Source: Pseudogemmobacter faecipullorum (lineage in GTDB: Bacteria > Pseudomonadota > Alphaproteobacteria > Rhodobacterales > Rhodobacteraceae). From it: a stretch of DNA of 64,000 nt. Positions 55,730-63,778 of this stretch are shown here, one piece after another. The first letter of the stretch is position 1. Every line of letters starts with the position of its first letter. The translations under genes were made by a program, and so were the position numbers. The stretch is taken from positions 268,228 to 332,227 of the forward strand of contig NZ_JACDXX010000003.1 of the NCBI RefSeq assembly GCF_020539525.1, written 5' to 3'. The notes beneath the pieces were generated by a model, which did not search any database, was not told the origin of the DNA, and saw nothing but the letters and a program-made list of their open reading frames with translations.

Positions 55730-56652
55730 ATCCCTGACCTTCAGGCTTCGCATCGGTGACCAGCTCTGCCTGCGCAGCTATTCGATCAGCTCGGCCCCGA
55801 CCATGCCCCATAACATCCAGGTGACGGTAAAACGCGTTCCCGGCGGCCTGGCCTCGAACTGGCTGAACGACAGCTTGCGCCCGGGGATGCGGCTGGAGAT
55901 TGCCGATATCGGCGGGCGGTTCAACGCGCTCGATATTCCGGCCAGAAAGCCGCTCTATCTCAGCGGCGGCTCAGGCGTGACGCCGGTGATGTCAATGCTG
56001 CAGTATATCAGCGATCTGGCGGATCCGACCGATACTGTGTTTGTCCATTTTTCCCGCAGGCCAAAGGATATTATCTTCCGCGATCAGCTGGAATTCATCG
56101 GCAGGCGCTTCAGCACGGTGAAGATGCATCTGGTCGTCGGTGATGCTGGTGAGGAACCCGGCTTCAGTGGCGTGGTGGGGCATATTTCGGACGGGCTGAT
56201 GCGCAGGCTTGTGCCCGATCATGCACAACGCGAGATTTTCATGTGCGGTCCGGAGGGCTTCATGAAATCCGCCCGCGCCGTCGCCCGCGAGATCGGGGTT
56301 GCCGCCATTCATGAAGAGAGTTTTGGTGAAAAAATCTGCCTCCACGACGTGGAGGCAGAGGGGAGGCAATCTGGCGGGGGGGAAGCAGCCGGGGGGGGAG
56401 GTTCGTTTTACCCTCTCGGGAAAACGCGGCAGACATCCGCCGGGCGAGACCCTTCCCGAAGCCGCGCTGAACGCAGGCGTCTGGATCGACAGTTCCTGTC
56501 AGCAGGGTGTCTGCGGCAGCTGCCGGGTCCGGCTGACCGGCGGCGCTGTCGATACCGAGGATGCAGGCGGCCTGGCTGAGGATGCGCGGGCCGCAGGCTA
56601 TGTCCTCGCCTGCTGCAGCCGGCCCAGAGGTGCCGTATCGGCTGAGGCCTGA
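55722..56652 (+). pseudogene. Rieske-oxygenase-type reductase (FAD/NAD + 2Fe-2S ferredoxin), truncated and frameshifted
   Basis: The frame enters abruptly at LTFRLRIGDQLCLRSYSISSAP, the FAD-binding site of a GbcB-like reductase. It continues with TVKRVPGGLASNWL, the NAD-binding SGGSGVTPVMSMLQYI, and the REIFMCGPEGFMKSAR motif to HEESFGEKI. After a frame change in a G-rich stretch near 56370-56400 it reads VRFTLSGKRG and the plant-type ferredoxin motif DSSCQQGVCGSCRVRL and YVLACC. The N-terminus is missing and the domains are out of frame. The 5' end abuts the amidohydrolase remnant head to head. Confidence 0.82.
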
Positions 56653-56972
56653 GCCGGCCCGGGCAAGGCCTGCAGAGGGCGCTCGGCCCCTATTGGCTGG
56701 CCGGACCGGATCAGGCCCGGCAGCGGGCAGACGGATCCCGGGGCCGGGGCCAAGCCCGCTGCCGTGGCAGGCTCAGGCAGATGCAAAGCCCTGTCGCTGC
56801 TGAACACTGTGGGACAGGCAAATGGCAGCGCCGCACTGGCTGAGGCGGCATCCGCTGGCGGCTGCATTGTGATCCGTCCGCCGGGAAAAAAATCTTTCAA
56901 TCCGGGATTGAGTTGATAGGGTGTCGCCAACTTTAGGATTTTATTCATCTTTCACCCTCCCGGAGTGATCCT
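56653..56972. other. Intergenic region upstream of the exported hydrolase operon
   Basis: 320 bp without a gene. It presumably holds the operon promoter close to 56930 (an AT-rich AAAAAAATCTTTCAATC patch lies at 56887-56903), but no clean -35/-10 pair was found. Confidence 0.4.
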
Positions 56973-58421
56973 GTGTGCACCGCCTGTTTTGAAACCCTCC
57001 CCGGCAGTGGCCTGATGCATTTCTGCCATTGCGGCAGCCCGGCCACGCTGACGGCGATGCGCCGCATTGAGGCCGATATTTCCAGGCGGCAGATGCTGGG
57101 CGGCATGGCGGCCGTCATCGGCATGTTTGCTGGCTTTGGCCTTGCCCCGAAAGAGCTGCGGGCCCAGACCACCGGCGCGCCACTGCTGCTGACCAATCTG
57201 CGCTATTTCGACGGCACAACCCTGCGCCTGCACAGCGGAACGGATATTCTGATCGAGGGCGGGCGCATCACCGGCCTGCCCGCTGCGGGCCAGGGCCCTG
57301 AGGCGGCTGAGCGGATTGATTGCGGCGGACGCACGGTGATCCCGGGCCTGATCGACAGCCACTGGCATACCACCCTGGCCTCGGTCAGCCAGATGGCGGC
57401 TATGACCCAGGATATTGGCTTTCTGCATCTGATGGCCGGGAAAGAAGCGGGCGCGACGCTGATGCGCGGCTTTACCACGGTGCGCGATGTCGGCGGCCCG
57501 GCCTTTGGCCTGCAGGCGGCGGTTGATCGTGGCGTGGTAACGGGGCCGCGTATCTTCCCGGCGGGCGCGATCATCAGCCAGACCTCGGGCCATGGCGATT
57601 TCCGCTTCCAGAATGCCCTGCCGATGATGCCGGTGGATCAGGCCGATTACGCGACCAAAGCCGGAATGTCGGCACTGGCGGATGGGGTGCCCGAGGTTCT
57701 GCGCCGCACCCGTGAACAGCTGATGAAAGGCGCCAGCCAGATCAAGATCACCGCAGGCGGAGGGGTTGCCTCGCAATATGACCCGCTGGAATCGCTGCAG
57801 TTCACCCTTGAAGAGATGCGCGCCGCGGTGGATGCGGCGACGGACTGGGGCACCTATGTCTGCGCCCATGTCTATACTTCGGCCGGGATTCAGCGCTGCA
57901 TCAAGGCGGGCGTAAAGTCGATCGAACATGGCCAGCTCGCCGATGAGGATACCGTGCGCATGATGGCGGACAATGGCACCTGGTGGTCGATCCAGCCCTT
58001 CCTCGCCGATGAGGATGCCAATAAATATACCGATCCCAAGGCCATCGCCGCGCAGAAGATGGTGGCTGAGGGCACGATGCGGGCCTTTGAATGGGCCGAT
58101 AAGCATAAGGTGAACTGGTCCTTTGGCACCGATATTCTCTATGGCGGCGGTGAGACCCAGGCGAAACAGCTGACCAAGCTGGCCCGCTTCATGTCGCCGC
58201 TGGCAGCGCTGCACCGCGCGACCGGGGCGGCGGGTGACCTGCTGGCGCTGTCGGGCGCGCGCGCGCCCTATGACGGCGCTCTGGGCGTGATCGCCGAAGG
58301 CGCGCTGGCCGATCTGCTGGTGATTGAGGGCGATGCCGAGGCGGGGCTTGACTGGCTGGCCGACAGCTCAAATCTGCGGGTCATCCTCAAAGGTGGCCGT
58401 ATGTTCAAAAATACCCTGTGA
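56973..58421 (+). CDS. Tat-exported metal-dependent amidohydrolase
   Basis: 482 residues starting at a GTG after CGGAG. The N-terminus is Cys-rich (CTACFETLPGSGLMHFCHCG) and precedes a Tat signal (SRRQMLGGMAAVIGMFAGFGLAP). The amidohydrolase barrel follows: HxH in IDSHWHTTL, the carboxylated-Lys candidate in QIKITAGGG, His in CAHVYTSAG and SIEHGQL, and the catalytic Asp in FGTDILYG. It resembles prolidase/imidazolonepropionase-like hydrolases that cut peptide, amide or cyclic amide bonds. The Cys-rich lead before the Tat motif is unusual. First gene of a tight operon. Confidence 0.88.
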   Translation: MCTACFETLPGSGLMHFCHCGSPATLTAMRRIEADISRRQMLGGMAAVIGMFAGFGLAPKELRAQTTGAPLLLTNLRYFDGTTLRLHSGTDILIEGGRITGLPAAGQGPEAAERIDCGGRTVIPGLIDSHWHTTLASVSQMAAMTQDIGFLHLMAGKEAGATLMRGFTTVRDVGGPAFGLQAAVDRGVVTGPRIFPAGAIISQTSGHGDFRFQNALPMMPVDQADYATKAGMSALADGVPEVLRRTREQLMKGASQIKITAGGGVASQYDPLESLQFTLEEMRAAVDAATDWGTYVCAHVYTSAGIQRCIKAGVKSIEHGQLADEDTVRMMADNGTWWSIQPFLADEDANKYTDPKAIAAQKMVAEGTMRAFEWADKHKVNWSFGTDILYGGGETQAKQLTKLARFMSPLAALHRATGAAGDLLALSGARAPYDGALGVIAEGALADLLVIEGDAEAGLDWLADSSNLRVILKGGRMFKNTL

Positions 58422-58431
58422 GGAAAGTGAT

Positions 58432-59157
58432 ATGATCCGCAATCTTCTGGCGGCCACGGCCCTTCTTTTCGCCGGATCAGCCGCCAGCCTGGCCGAAGAC
58501 TGGTCGGGACAGATCACCCCCTATGTCTGGGCGGCAGGCTTTGGCGGCGATATCACGCCCTATAGCGGCGCGCATAGCCTGTCCTTCAGCAAGGGCTTTT
58601 CTGAGGTGCTCGAAGATCTCGATGGCGCCTTTTTCCTGTCGGGCTATGCGCGGCGCGACCGGCTGGTGCTGATGGGGGATCTGAGCTGGTCCTCAAGCTC
58701 GAAATCCGGGCTGGTTCCGCCAGGCCTGCCTGCCGAAGGCAAGCTGACCCAGCGCTCGCTGACCCTGCTCGCGGGCTGGCGCGCGGTGCAGAATGAAGCC
58801 TTTACCCTGGATCTGCTCGGCGGTGCCCGGGCCTGGAATATCAGGAGCAGCATCAGCCTGGCCGGCGGGATGATGCAGGCCGCACCCGGCAAGGATTTTG
58901 TCGATCCGATCCTGGCCGCGCGCGCCAATATCGCCCTGGCACCGCAGTGGTCGGCGGTGCTCTATGCCGATTTCGGCGGCTTTGGTGTGGGGTCGCAAAG
59001 CACCAGTCAGATCATGGCGACGGCGAATTATGCGGTGAATGAAAACCTCTGGCTGTCCTTTGGCTACCGCCAGCTCAATGTCGATTATCGCAGCGGCGGC
59101 ACCGAGGCCGATGTGCAGATGGGCGGGCCGCTTTTCGGCCTGACCTGGCGGTTCTGA
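58432..59157 (+). CDS. Outer-membrane beta-barrel protein
   Basis: 241 residues. A signal peptide (MIRNLLAATALLFAGSAASLA) is followed by alternating amphipathic strands from ITPYVWAAGFGGDITPYSG to the C-terminal Phe in FGLTWRF, typical of BAM-inserted barrels of about eight to ten strands. It starts 10 bp after the amidohydrolase gene. No characterised relative is recognised. By context it could admit the substrate of the neighbouring hydrolases. Confidence 0.82.
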   Translation: MIRNLLAATALLFAGSAASLAEDWSGQITPYVWAAGFGGDITPYSGAHSLSFSKGFSEVLEDLDGAFFLSGYARRDRLVLMGDLSWSSSSKSGLVPPGLPAEGKLTQRSLTLLAGWRAVQNEAFTLDLLGGARAWNIRSSISLAGGMMQAAPGKDFVDPILAARANIALAPQWSAVLYADFGGFGVGSQSTSQIMATANYAVNENLWLSFGYRQLNVDYRSGGTEADVQMGGPLFGLTWRF

Positions 59158-59167
59158 GGAGATGCAG

Positions 59168-60214
59168 ATGATCAGATCCCTTAGCCTGGCGCTGGCCTGC
59201 GCCCTCGCCGCAACCCCGGTCGCCGAGGCCTGCACCCGCGTGGTCTATCACGGGCCCGAGGGCCGGGTGCTGACCGCGCGTTCGATGGACTGGAGCCTGC
59301 CGATGGTCTCCAATCTCTGGGTCTTTCCGCGCGGCATGGCCCGCAGCGGTGAGGCAGGCCCGCGCTCGCTGGAATGGACATCAAAATACGGCAGCATGAT
59401 CGTCACCGGCTATGACATCGCCACCGTCGATGGCATGAACGAGGCCGGACTGGTGGCGAATATGCTCTGGCTGGTCTCTTCGGACTATCCCGGGGATGAT
59501 GGCGAGACGCCGCAGATGTCGCTCTCGCTCTGGGCGCAGTATTTCATGGATAATTACGCCAGTGTTGCCGAAGCTATCGAGGGGCTGGAAAAGCAGCCCT
59601 TCCATGTGGTGACCCGCGATGTGCCGATGCAGCCCGGGCGACTGACCACGGTGCATCTCTCGCTCTCGGATGCCTCGGGTGACAGCGCGATCCTCGAATG
59701 GCTCAATGGCGAGCTGGTGATCCATCACGGGCCTGAATTCAACGTCATGACCAATGATCCGCCCTATGATCAGCAGCTGGCCCTGGCCTCCTACTGGCAG
59801 GGCGTTAACCCGCGCGAAGTCTTGCCGGGCACCACCCGGGCGGCAGACCGTTTCGTGCGCGCCGGCACCTATATCGATATGGTTGTGCAATCGGATGACC
59901 CGCGCGAGGCGGCAGCGGCGGCCTTCAGCGTGATCCGCAATACCTCGGTCCCCTATGGCATTTCGACGCCGGATGCGCCCAATCTTTCCACCACGCGCTG
60001 GCGGGTGGTCGCCGATCAGAAGGACCGGCTGTTCTATGTCGAATCCGCGATTTCCCCCAATGTATTCTGGGTCGATCTGAAGCAGCTTGATTTCTCTGCA
60101 ACCAGCGGCGTGCGCCGGCTGGATCTGGGAATGGATATGGGCAAAATCCATTCCGGTGAGGTTTCTGCCGGATTTACCCCGGCTGAACCATTCCGTTTCG
60201 AGCCTGCAGAGTGA
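59168..60214 (+). CDS. Linear amide C-N hydrolase, choloylglycine hydrolase family (Ntn-type), periplasmic
   Basis: 348 residues. A signal peptide (MIRSLSLALACALAATPVAEA) is followed directly by the predicted N-terminal nucleophile Cys (C-T-R-V-V-Y), then TARSMDW and GMNEAGLVANMLWL motifs of the family. Members include bile-salt hydrolases, penicillin V acylases and acyl-HSL acylases. Signal cleavage exposing Cys is the expected maturation. ATG 59168 is chosen over 59162 because GAGGAG touches the latter. It is 10 bp after the barrel gene. Confidence 0.9.
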   Translation: MIRSLSLALACALAATPVAEACTRVVYHGPEGRVLTARSMDWSLPMVSNLWVFPRGMARSGEAGPRSLEWTSKYGSMIVTGYDIATVDGMNEAGLVANMLWLVSSDYPGDDGETPQMSLSLWAQYFMDNYASVAEAIEGLEKQPFHVVTRDVPMQPGRLTTVHLSLSDASGDSAILEWLNGELVIHHGPEFNVMTNDPPYDQQLALASYWQGVNPREVLPGTTRAADRFVRAGTYIDMVVQSDDPREAAAAAFSVIRNTSVPYGISTPDAPNLSTTRWRVVADQKDRLFYVESAISPNVFWVDLKQLDFSATSGVRRLDLGMDMGKIHSGEVSAGFTPAEPFRFEPAE

Positions 60215-60227
60215 TAGAGGTCGGCCT

Positions 60228-60515
60228 ATGTCAAATTCCCTGATCCCTGTTCCCCTCTTCGTGCTGCTCGCAGCTTCGCTTTCGGCCTGCGTCCCGACGG
60301 GCACAGATGAGCCTGTGCGTGTGCTGCGCAGCACTGCCGATAGTGTTGTGCTGCACGGGCTGATTGATGCCACACGCACAACCCCGCCCGAACGCTATGA
60401 GGTTTTGGCGCAAAGCGAATGCGCCCGGGCGGGCAAACAGGCGGTCTTTGCAAAAATGGAGCAAAAATCGACCTTTGGCTTTGATGTGACCTATCACTGC
60501 ACCGCGGGGAAGTGA
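60228..60515 (+). CDS. Small lipoprotein of unknown function
   Basis: 95 residues with a lipobox (LLAASLSAC, lipidated Cys about 20). The mature part has two more Cys (SECARAGKQAVFAKMEQ and YHCTAGK) that may pair. Last gene of the exported hydrolase operon, 13 bp after the Ntn hydrolase. Not recognised. Confidence 0.72.
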   Translation: MSNSLIPVPLFVLLAASLSACVPTGTDEPVRVLRSTADSVVLHGLIDATRTTPPERYEVLAQSECARAGKQAVFAKMEQKSTFGFDVTYHCTAGK

Positions 60516-60979
60516 CGCTGTTCCGAGGGGGCTGAGGCGCGTTTTCCGGTGCAGGCCGGTCGCGCGTCGCGCGGCCCCGCGCGGTTCAGGCCCGGGGTCG
60601 CCTCGGAAATACCAGGGGCTTTTGCCCTTTGCACGCGGCCACACCGGGCAGCTTGCCCCGGTGTGGCTGTGCTCAGATCGCATATGGTTATCAGGATCCG
60701 CCCCTGCCCTCCGCCCCTGCCCTCTCCGGCACAGCCCTCCGCCCCAGCCCCGTTCCGGCCGGGTCTGAGCGCGATCTGCGCTGGCCCGGCCCGCCACCAT
60801 CCCTGGCCCCCTTCCATCCCTGCCGCAGCCCTTATCTGAATGACCGGTACCCCGACCGCCTCCGCGTGGTATTTCTGTTGCCTCACAGAGACTTTATCTT
60901 CGGCCCAATGCATTGCGGGTTGAGATGGCCTGCTGCTTTTGTATGTTCAACGCGTTGTAATTTTTGACAGGTTGCCAGG
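60516..60979. other. Intergenic region with a strong hairpin
   Basis: 464 bp without a gene. GCCACACCGGG (60638-60648) and CCCGGTGTGGC (60657-60667) form a perfect 11-bp stem with an 8-nt loop, extended by GCAC/GTGC. No T run follows. The stretch 60700-60740 is C-rich and repetitive (CCCTGCCCTCCG-like units). The hairpin may end the hydrolase operon. Confidence 0.5.
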
Positions 60980-61381
60980 ATGATCCGCTTTACCACTGCC
61001 GCTGTTGTTGCACTTGCCATTGCAGGATGCACAGAATCGGGGCCTCAGAAGGCCGATAGCAAGACCATTGCGGGTACGGCGACATATCTTGAGCGCATTG
61101 CCCTGCCGCCGGATGCCCAGCTGCGGGTGACGCTTGAGGATGTCTCGCTTGCAGACGCCCCTTCTGTGACAGTGTCAGAATATGAAGCCGCGCTCAAAGG
61201 CGTGCCCGCCAACTGGGAGCTGAGCTACGATCCGGCCAAAATGCAGGCCGGGCACAGCTATGCGATTGCCGCAAAGATCACCTCGGGTGATAAGCTGCTT
61301 TTCATCACCACAACCCGCAACGAGCTGGTCAATGGCGTGCCGGGCGAATCTGATCTCGTCCTGCAACGCGTCGGCAACTAA
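60980..61381 (+). CDS. YbaY-family lipoprotein
   Basis: 133 residues with a lipobox (LAIAGC) and the family beta-domain: GTATYLERIALPPDAQLRVTLEDVSLADAP and IAAKITSGDKLLFITTTRN. YbaY-like proteins are envelope lipoproteins of unclear role, sometimes found with META/HslJ domains. Preceded by a weak ribosome binding site (GACAGG). Confidence 0.85.
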   Translation: MIRFTTAAVVALAIAGCTESGPQKADSKTIAGTATYLERIALPPDAQLRVTLEDVSLADAPSVTVSEYEAALKGVPANWELSYDPAKMQAGHSYAIAAKITSGDKLLFITTTRNELVNGVPGESDLVLQRVGN

Positions 61382-61972
61382 GCGCGTGAGCAGCCCGTCC
61401 CCTGCGCCGCCCTTCTGCGGAAGGCTGGGGCGGGCGGGCCTGCCCGCCGGATCGGTTTTCTCGCCGGGGTGATCGCAATATCATGCGATAATTCATCCTA
61501 TCGGGTGATTGACAAATCACCCGATAGGATAGGTTAACCATCACATTTACCAGTATTGCGCGAATCGTTAACCAGGAGCAGTTTGCTTTTCACAGGGAGT
61601 AACGAGTTATCGCGTGCGGGGCCGCTGGCCATCCCGCCCTCTAAGTCAGTGGCCCTTGCGATGGCCGCTGCTCCTGATTTTCACATAGACCGCTGATATC
61701 AGCGCCTTTGGCCCGGTCATATCACTGGCCGCTACACGCCATGCTCAGCCGGATTTGCGGTGAAGACTGCGGCCCCGGATTGGCTTTCTGTGGCTATCAG
61801 TCAGGCGGCTGCGTCTTATGTCCCGTCTTATGTCCCGCAACAGCGCTCTGCAGCCCCTGCCCCCTGAGCGTTCCGTTCTCAGGTTGCAGCGCTGTCTGAT
61901 CAGCCAGATCCAGGACCGGTGCGACATCAGACCAGCACCGCGCTGCTTTCAGATCGTCAGCCTGTCACCGCT
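61382..61972. other. Non-coding stretch with hairpin and promoter-like palindrome
   Basis: 591 bp. A weak terminator-like hairpin (GGCGGGC-GGGCCT-GCCCGCC, 61429-61448, TTTT nearby) follows the YbaY-like gene. Next comes the long inverted repeat at 61495-61530. Downstream, a possible 37-codon frame (TTG 61583 to 61696 after AGGAG) is too short to trust. The remainder shows nothing clear. Confidence 0.5.
61495..61530. promoter_or_regulatory. Perfect 16-bp inverted repeat with TTGACA at its centre
   Basis: ATCCTATCGGGTGATT and AATCACCCGATAGGAT flank GACA. The left arm end plus loop gives TTGACA (61509-61514), a consensus -35 hexamer; TAGGTT at 61530-61535 could be a poor -10. A dyad covering a -35 box is the usual layout of a repressor operator. 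On RNA it would fold into a 16-bp stem with a 4-nt loop, without a T run. Confidence 0.6.
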
Positions 61973-62365
61973 TCACTTGGCGAAAGCCTCGATCAGATCG
62001 AGGATCGCAAGGATTTTTCGCGTTTCGGGATCGACCCTATAGATGCCATAGGGGTCACGGTAATAAGTCCAGCCATTGCGCAGAGCGAGACCATATCGCC
62101 CGGGATCGCGGATCAGGATGACATGCCCGGGATCCAGCCGCTCGCCAATGCGGTGCTGCCGGTCCTCGCGATGTTTCTTATGAAGCTTTCCAGCCTGGCC
62201 GGGCGGGACACAGGGCGGGTTCTTTCTGGCCAGGCCCGGCGGGCAATGCGCCGCGACATAATCATCGCCATGAGCACCACGATGCTTCTTTGCCTCTGCC
62301 AGGGCCGGGCCTGCCAGAAGCGTGGCGGCAAAGATCGCAGCGCTAAGATTGAACGAAACAGCCAT
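61973..62365 (-). CDS. RcnB-like small exported protein
   Basis: 130 residues. A signal peptide (MAVSFNLSAAIFAATLLAGPALA) is followed by a His/Lys-rich segment (KKHRGAHGDDYVAAHCPPGLA) and a C-terminal RcnB-type motif (YRDPYGIYRVDPETRKILAILDLI). RcnB-like proteins are periplasmic and associated with metal homeostasis; relatives in this group are often mislabelled as excinuclease subunits. Stands alone. Confidence 0.78.
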   Translation of the reverse strand: MAVSFNLSAAIFAATLLAGPALAEAKKHRGAHGDDYVAAHCPPGLARKNPPCVPPGQAGKLHKKHREDRQHRIGERLDPGHVILIRDPGRYGLALRNGWTYYRDPYGIYRVDPETRKILAILDLIEAFAK

Positions 62366-62996
62366 GCCAGAACCCTCCGCTTCACCGCCGCGATTATAGC
62401 CCCTTCCGGCAGCGGCTGCACTGGCAACCTTATGGTGCAGGCGGATGATAGCCGGGCAAAGCAGCAAAGAGCGATGCCCTTGCGGCGCAGCATGAAGGGG
62501 GGGCAGGCAACCTGTCGCCCGGTCCTGTCGTGTGCCCTGAGAGCAGACTGTTTCATGACAGGGCCGGTTCATGACCTGGCCGAAAATCGTCAAAACGACA
62601 GCTTTGAGCTCGAGGCCGGCTCTGACCTCCAGGCCGGGGCCGGAAAGGCAGGAGGGATGCACTCGCCGCAAAACATGCGCCTGAAATTCGCGGCAATACC
62701 GGTCCAGCTGCGGGACCGGGCCGGATGCAGCGGGCGCAAAACCGGAACCCGGCGACAGCCCGGCCGGGACCAGTGAGCGGGCCAGGAACAGCTTTGCGTA
62801 AGCGCGCCTTTTGAGTGCCAGGTCAGTCTTCCGCCCCGCTCTGATCTTTCAGCCTGGGGCGCGGCGCAGCCAGGGCCATGCCCGTCCCTGCCCCGCGCAG
62901 ATGTCGTGACTCGCCAGGGGTTACAGTGTAGAATGACTGACGTCGGGGCAGATCCGGCAGATCCGCACCTCCCGGCGATAAAGCAAGGAGGAAGCC
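62366..62996. other. Long intergenic region between the RcnB-like gene and the stress-protein gene
   Basis: 631 bp. No credible gene on either strand; the open frames seen lack start signals and family likeness. The promoter of the stress-protein gene is probably in the last 80 bp (GTTACAGTGTAGAATGACTG region), but boxes were not assigned. Confidence 0.45.
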
Positions 62997-63437
62997 ATGT
63001 TTAAGCACATCCTTACCGCCACCGACGGCTCAGACTGGGCGCTTAAAGGCGTGAATGTCGCCATCGATATGGCTGCCAGCCTCGGCGCACGTCTCAGCAT
63101 CGTGCATGCCTCTGAGCCAAATCCGCATTACCTGTTTGGCGATGGCATCATATCAGTCACGCAGTTCAGCGAAACCGCCCGCGCGCTGGAACTGAGGGCG
63201 CAGGATCTGTTTGATGAGCTGGATATCCTCGCAAAGCAGCGCAATGTGAGCCCTGACTATATCTATGTGGCAAATTCTTACGGCTCTGCCGCCATCGATT
63301 CCAAAGCCGGGGAGCTCGGCTGCGACCTGATCGTGATCGGCTCGCGCGGACGCCGCGGCCTGACCAAACTGTTTCTCGGCAGTCAGGCGGCCGAAGTTCT
63401 CGCCGGAACGAACCTGCCGGTCCTGATTGTTAAATAG
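62997..63437 (+). CDS. Universal stress protein (UspA family)
   Basis: 146 residues. Start KHILTATDGSDWALKGVNVAI and the ATP-binding motif GSRGRRGLTKLFLGSQAAEVL (G-2x-G-9x-GS) identify the nucleotide-binding USP type. Good ribosome binding site (AAGGAGGAAG). It is followed directly by an IS3-type element, whose left end begins 12 bp after the stop. Confidence 0.92.
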   Translation: MFKHILTATDGSDWALKGVNVAIDMAASLGARLSIVHASEPNPHYLFGDGIISVTQFSETARALELRAQDLFDELDILAKQRNVSPDYIYVANSYGSAAIDSKAGELGCDLIVIGSRGRRGLTKLFLGSQAAEVLAGTNLPVLIVK

Positions 63438-63508
63438 CCCGTGTGCAGCTGAGATGCCCCATATTTCATGGACGCCTTCTTCGCTAATTTTGAGGCAAGG
63501 AGGCCATG

Positions 63509-63778
63509 ATGGGCACAGCCACTTTCAGCGACGACTTCAAGCGCGACGCGGTCGCGCAGATCACCGAGCGGGGTTACCCCGTCAGCGAGGTTTCAGAGCG
63601 CCTGGGTGTCAGCAAGCACTCGCTTTATGCATGGAAGCGCAAGTTCGCGAAGTCCGCGTCCGGCGAAACGGATAAGGACGCCGAGATCCGGCGTTTGCAG
63701 CGGGAACTGGCGCGGGTCTCCGAGGAGCGCGACATCCTAAAAAAAGCCACCGCGTATTTCGCTCGGGATGCAAAGTGA
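63509..63778 (+). CDS. IS3-family transposase orfA
   Basis: 89 residues. The HTH is FKRDAVAQITERGYPVSEVSERLGVSKHSLYAWKRKF, followed by a leucine-zipper helix (EIRRLQRELARVSEERDILKKATAYFA). An A7 run at 63739-63745 (CTAAAAAAAG) is the kind of slippery site used for frameshifting in this family. An ATG three bases upstream is also possible. Confidence 0.9.
   Translation: MGTATFSDDFKRDAVAQITERGYPVSEVSERLGVSKHSLYAWKRKFAKSASGETDKDAEIRRLQRELARVSEERDILKKATAYFARDAK

Noticed and set aside
61919..62776. A 285-codon open frame on the plus strand
   Set aside because: It runs antisense across the RcnB-like gene, which has a signal peptide and family motif, and lacks any domain likeness itself.
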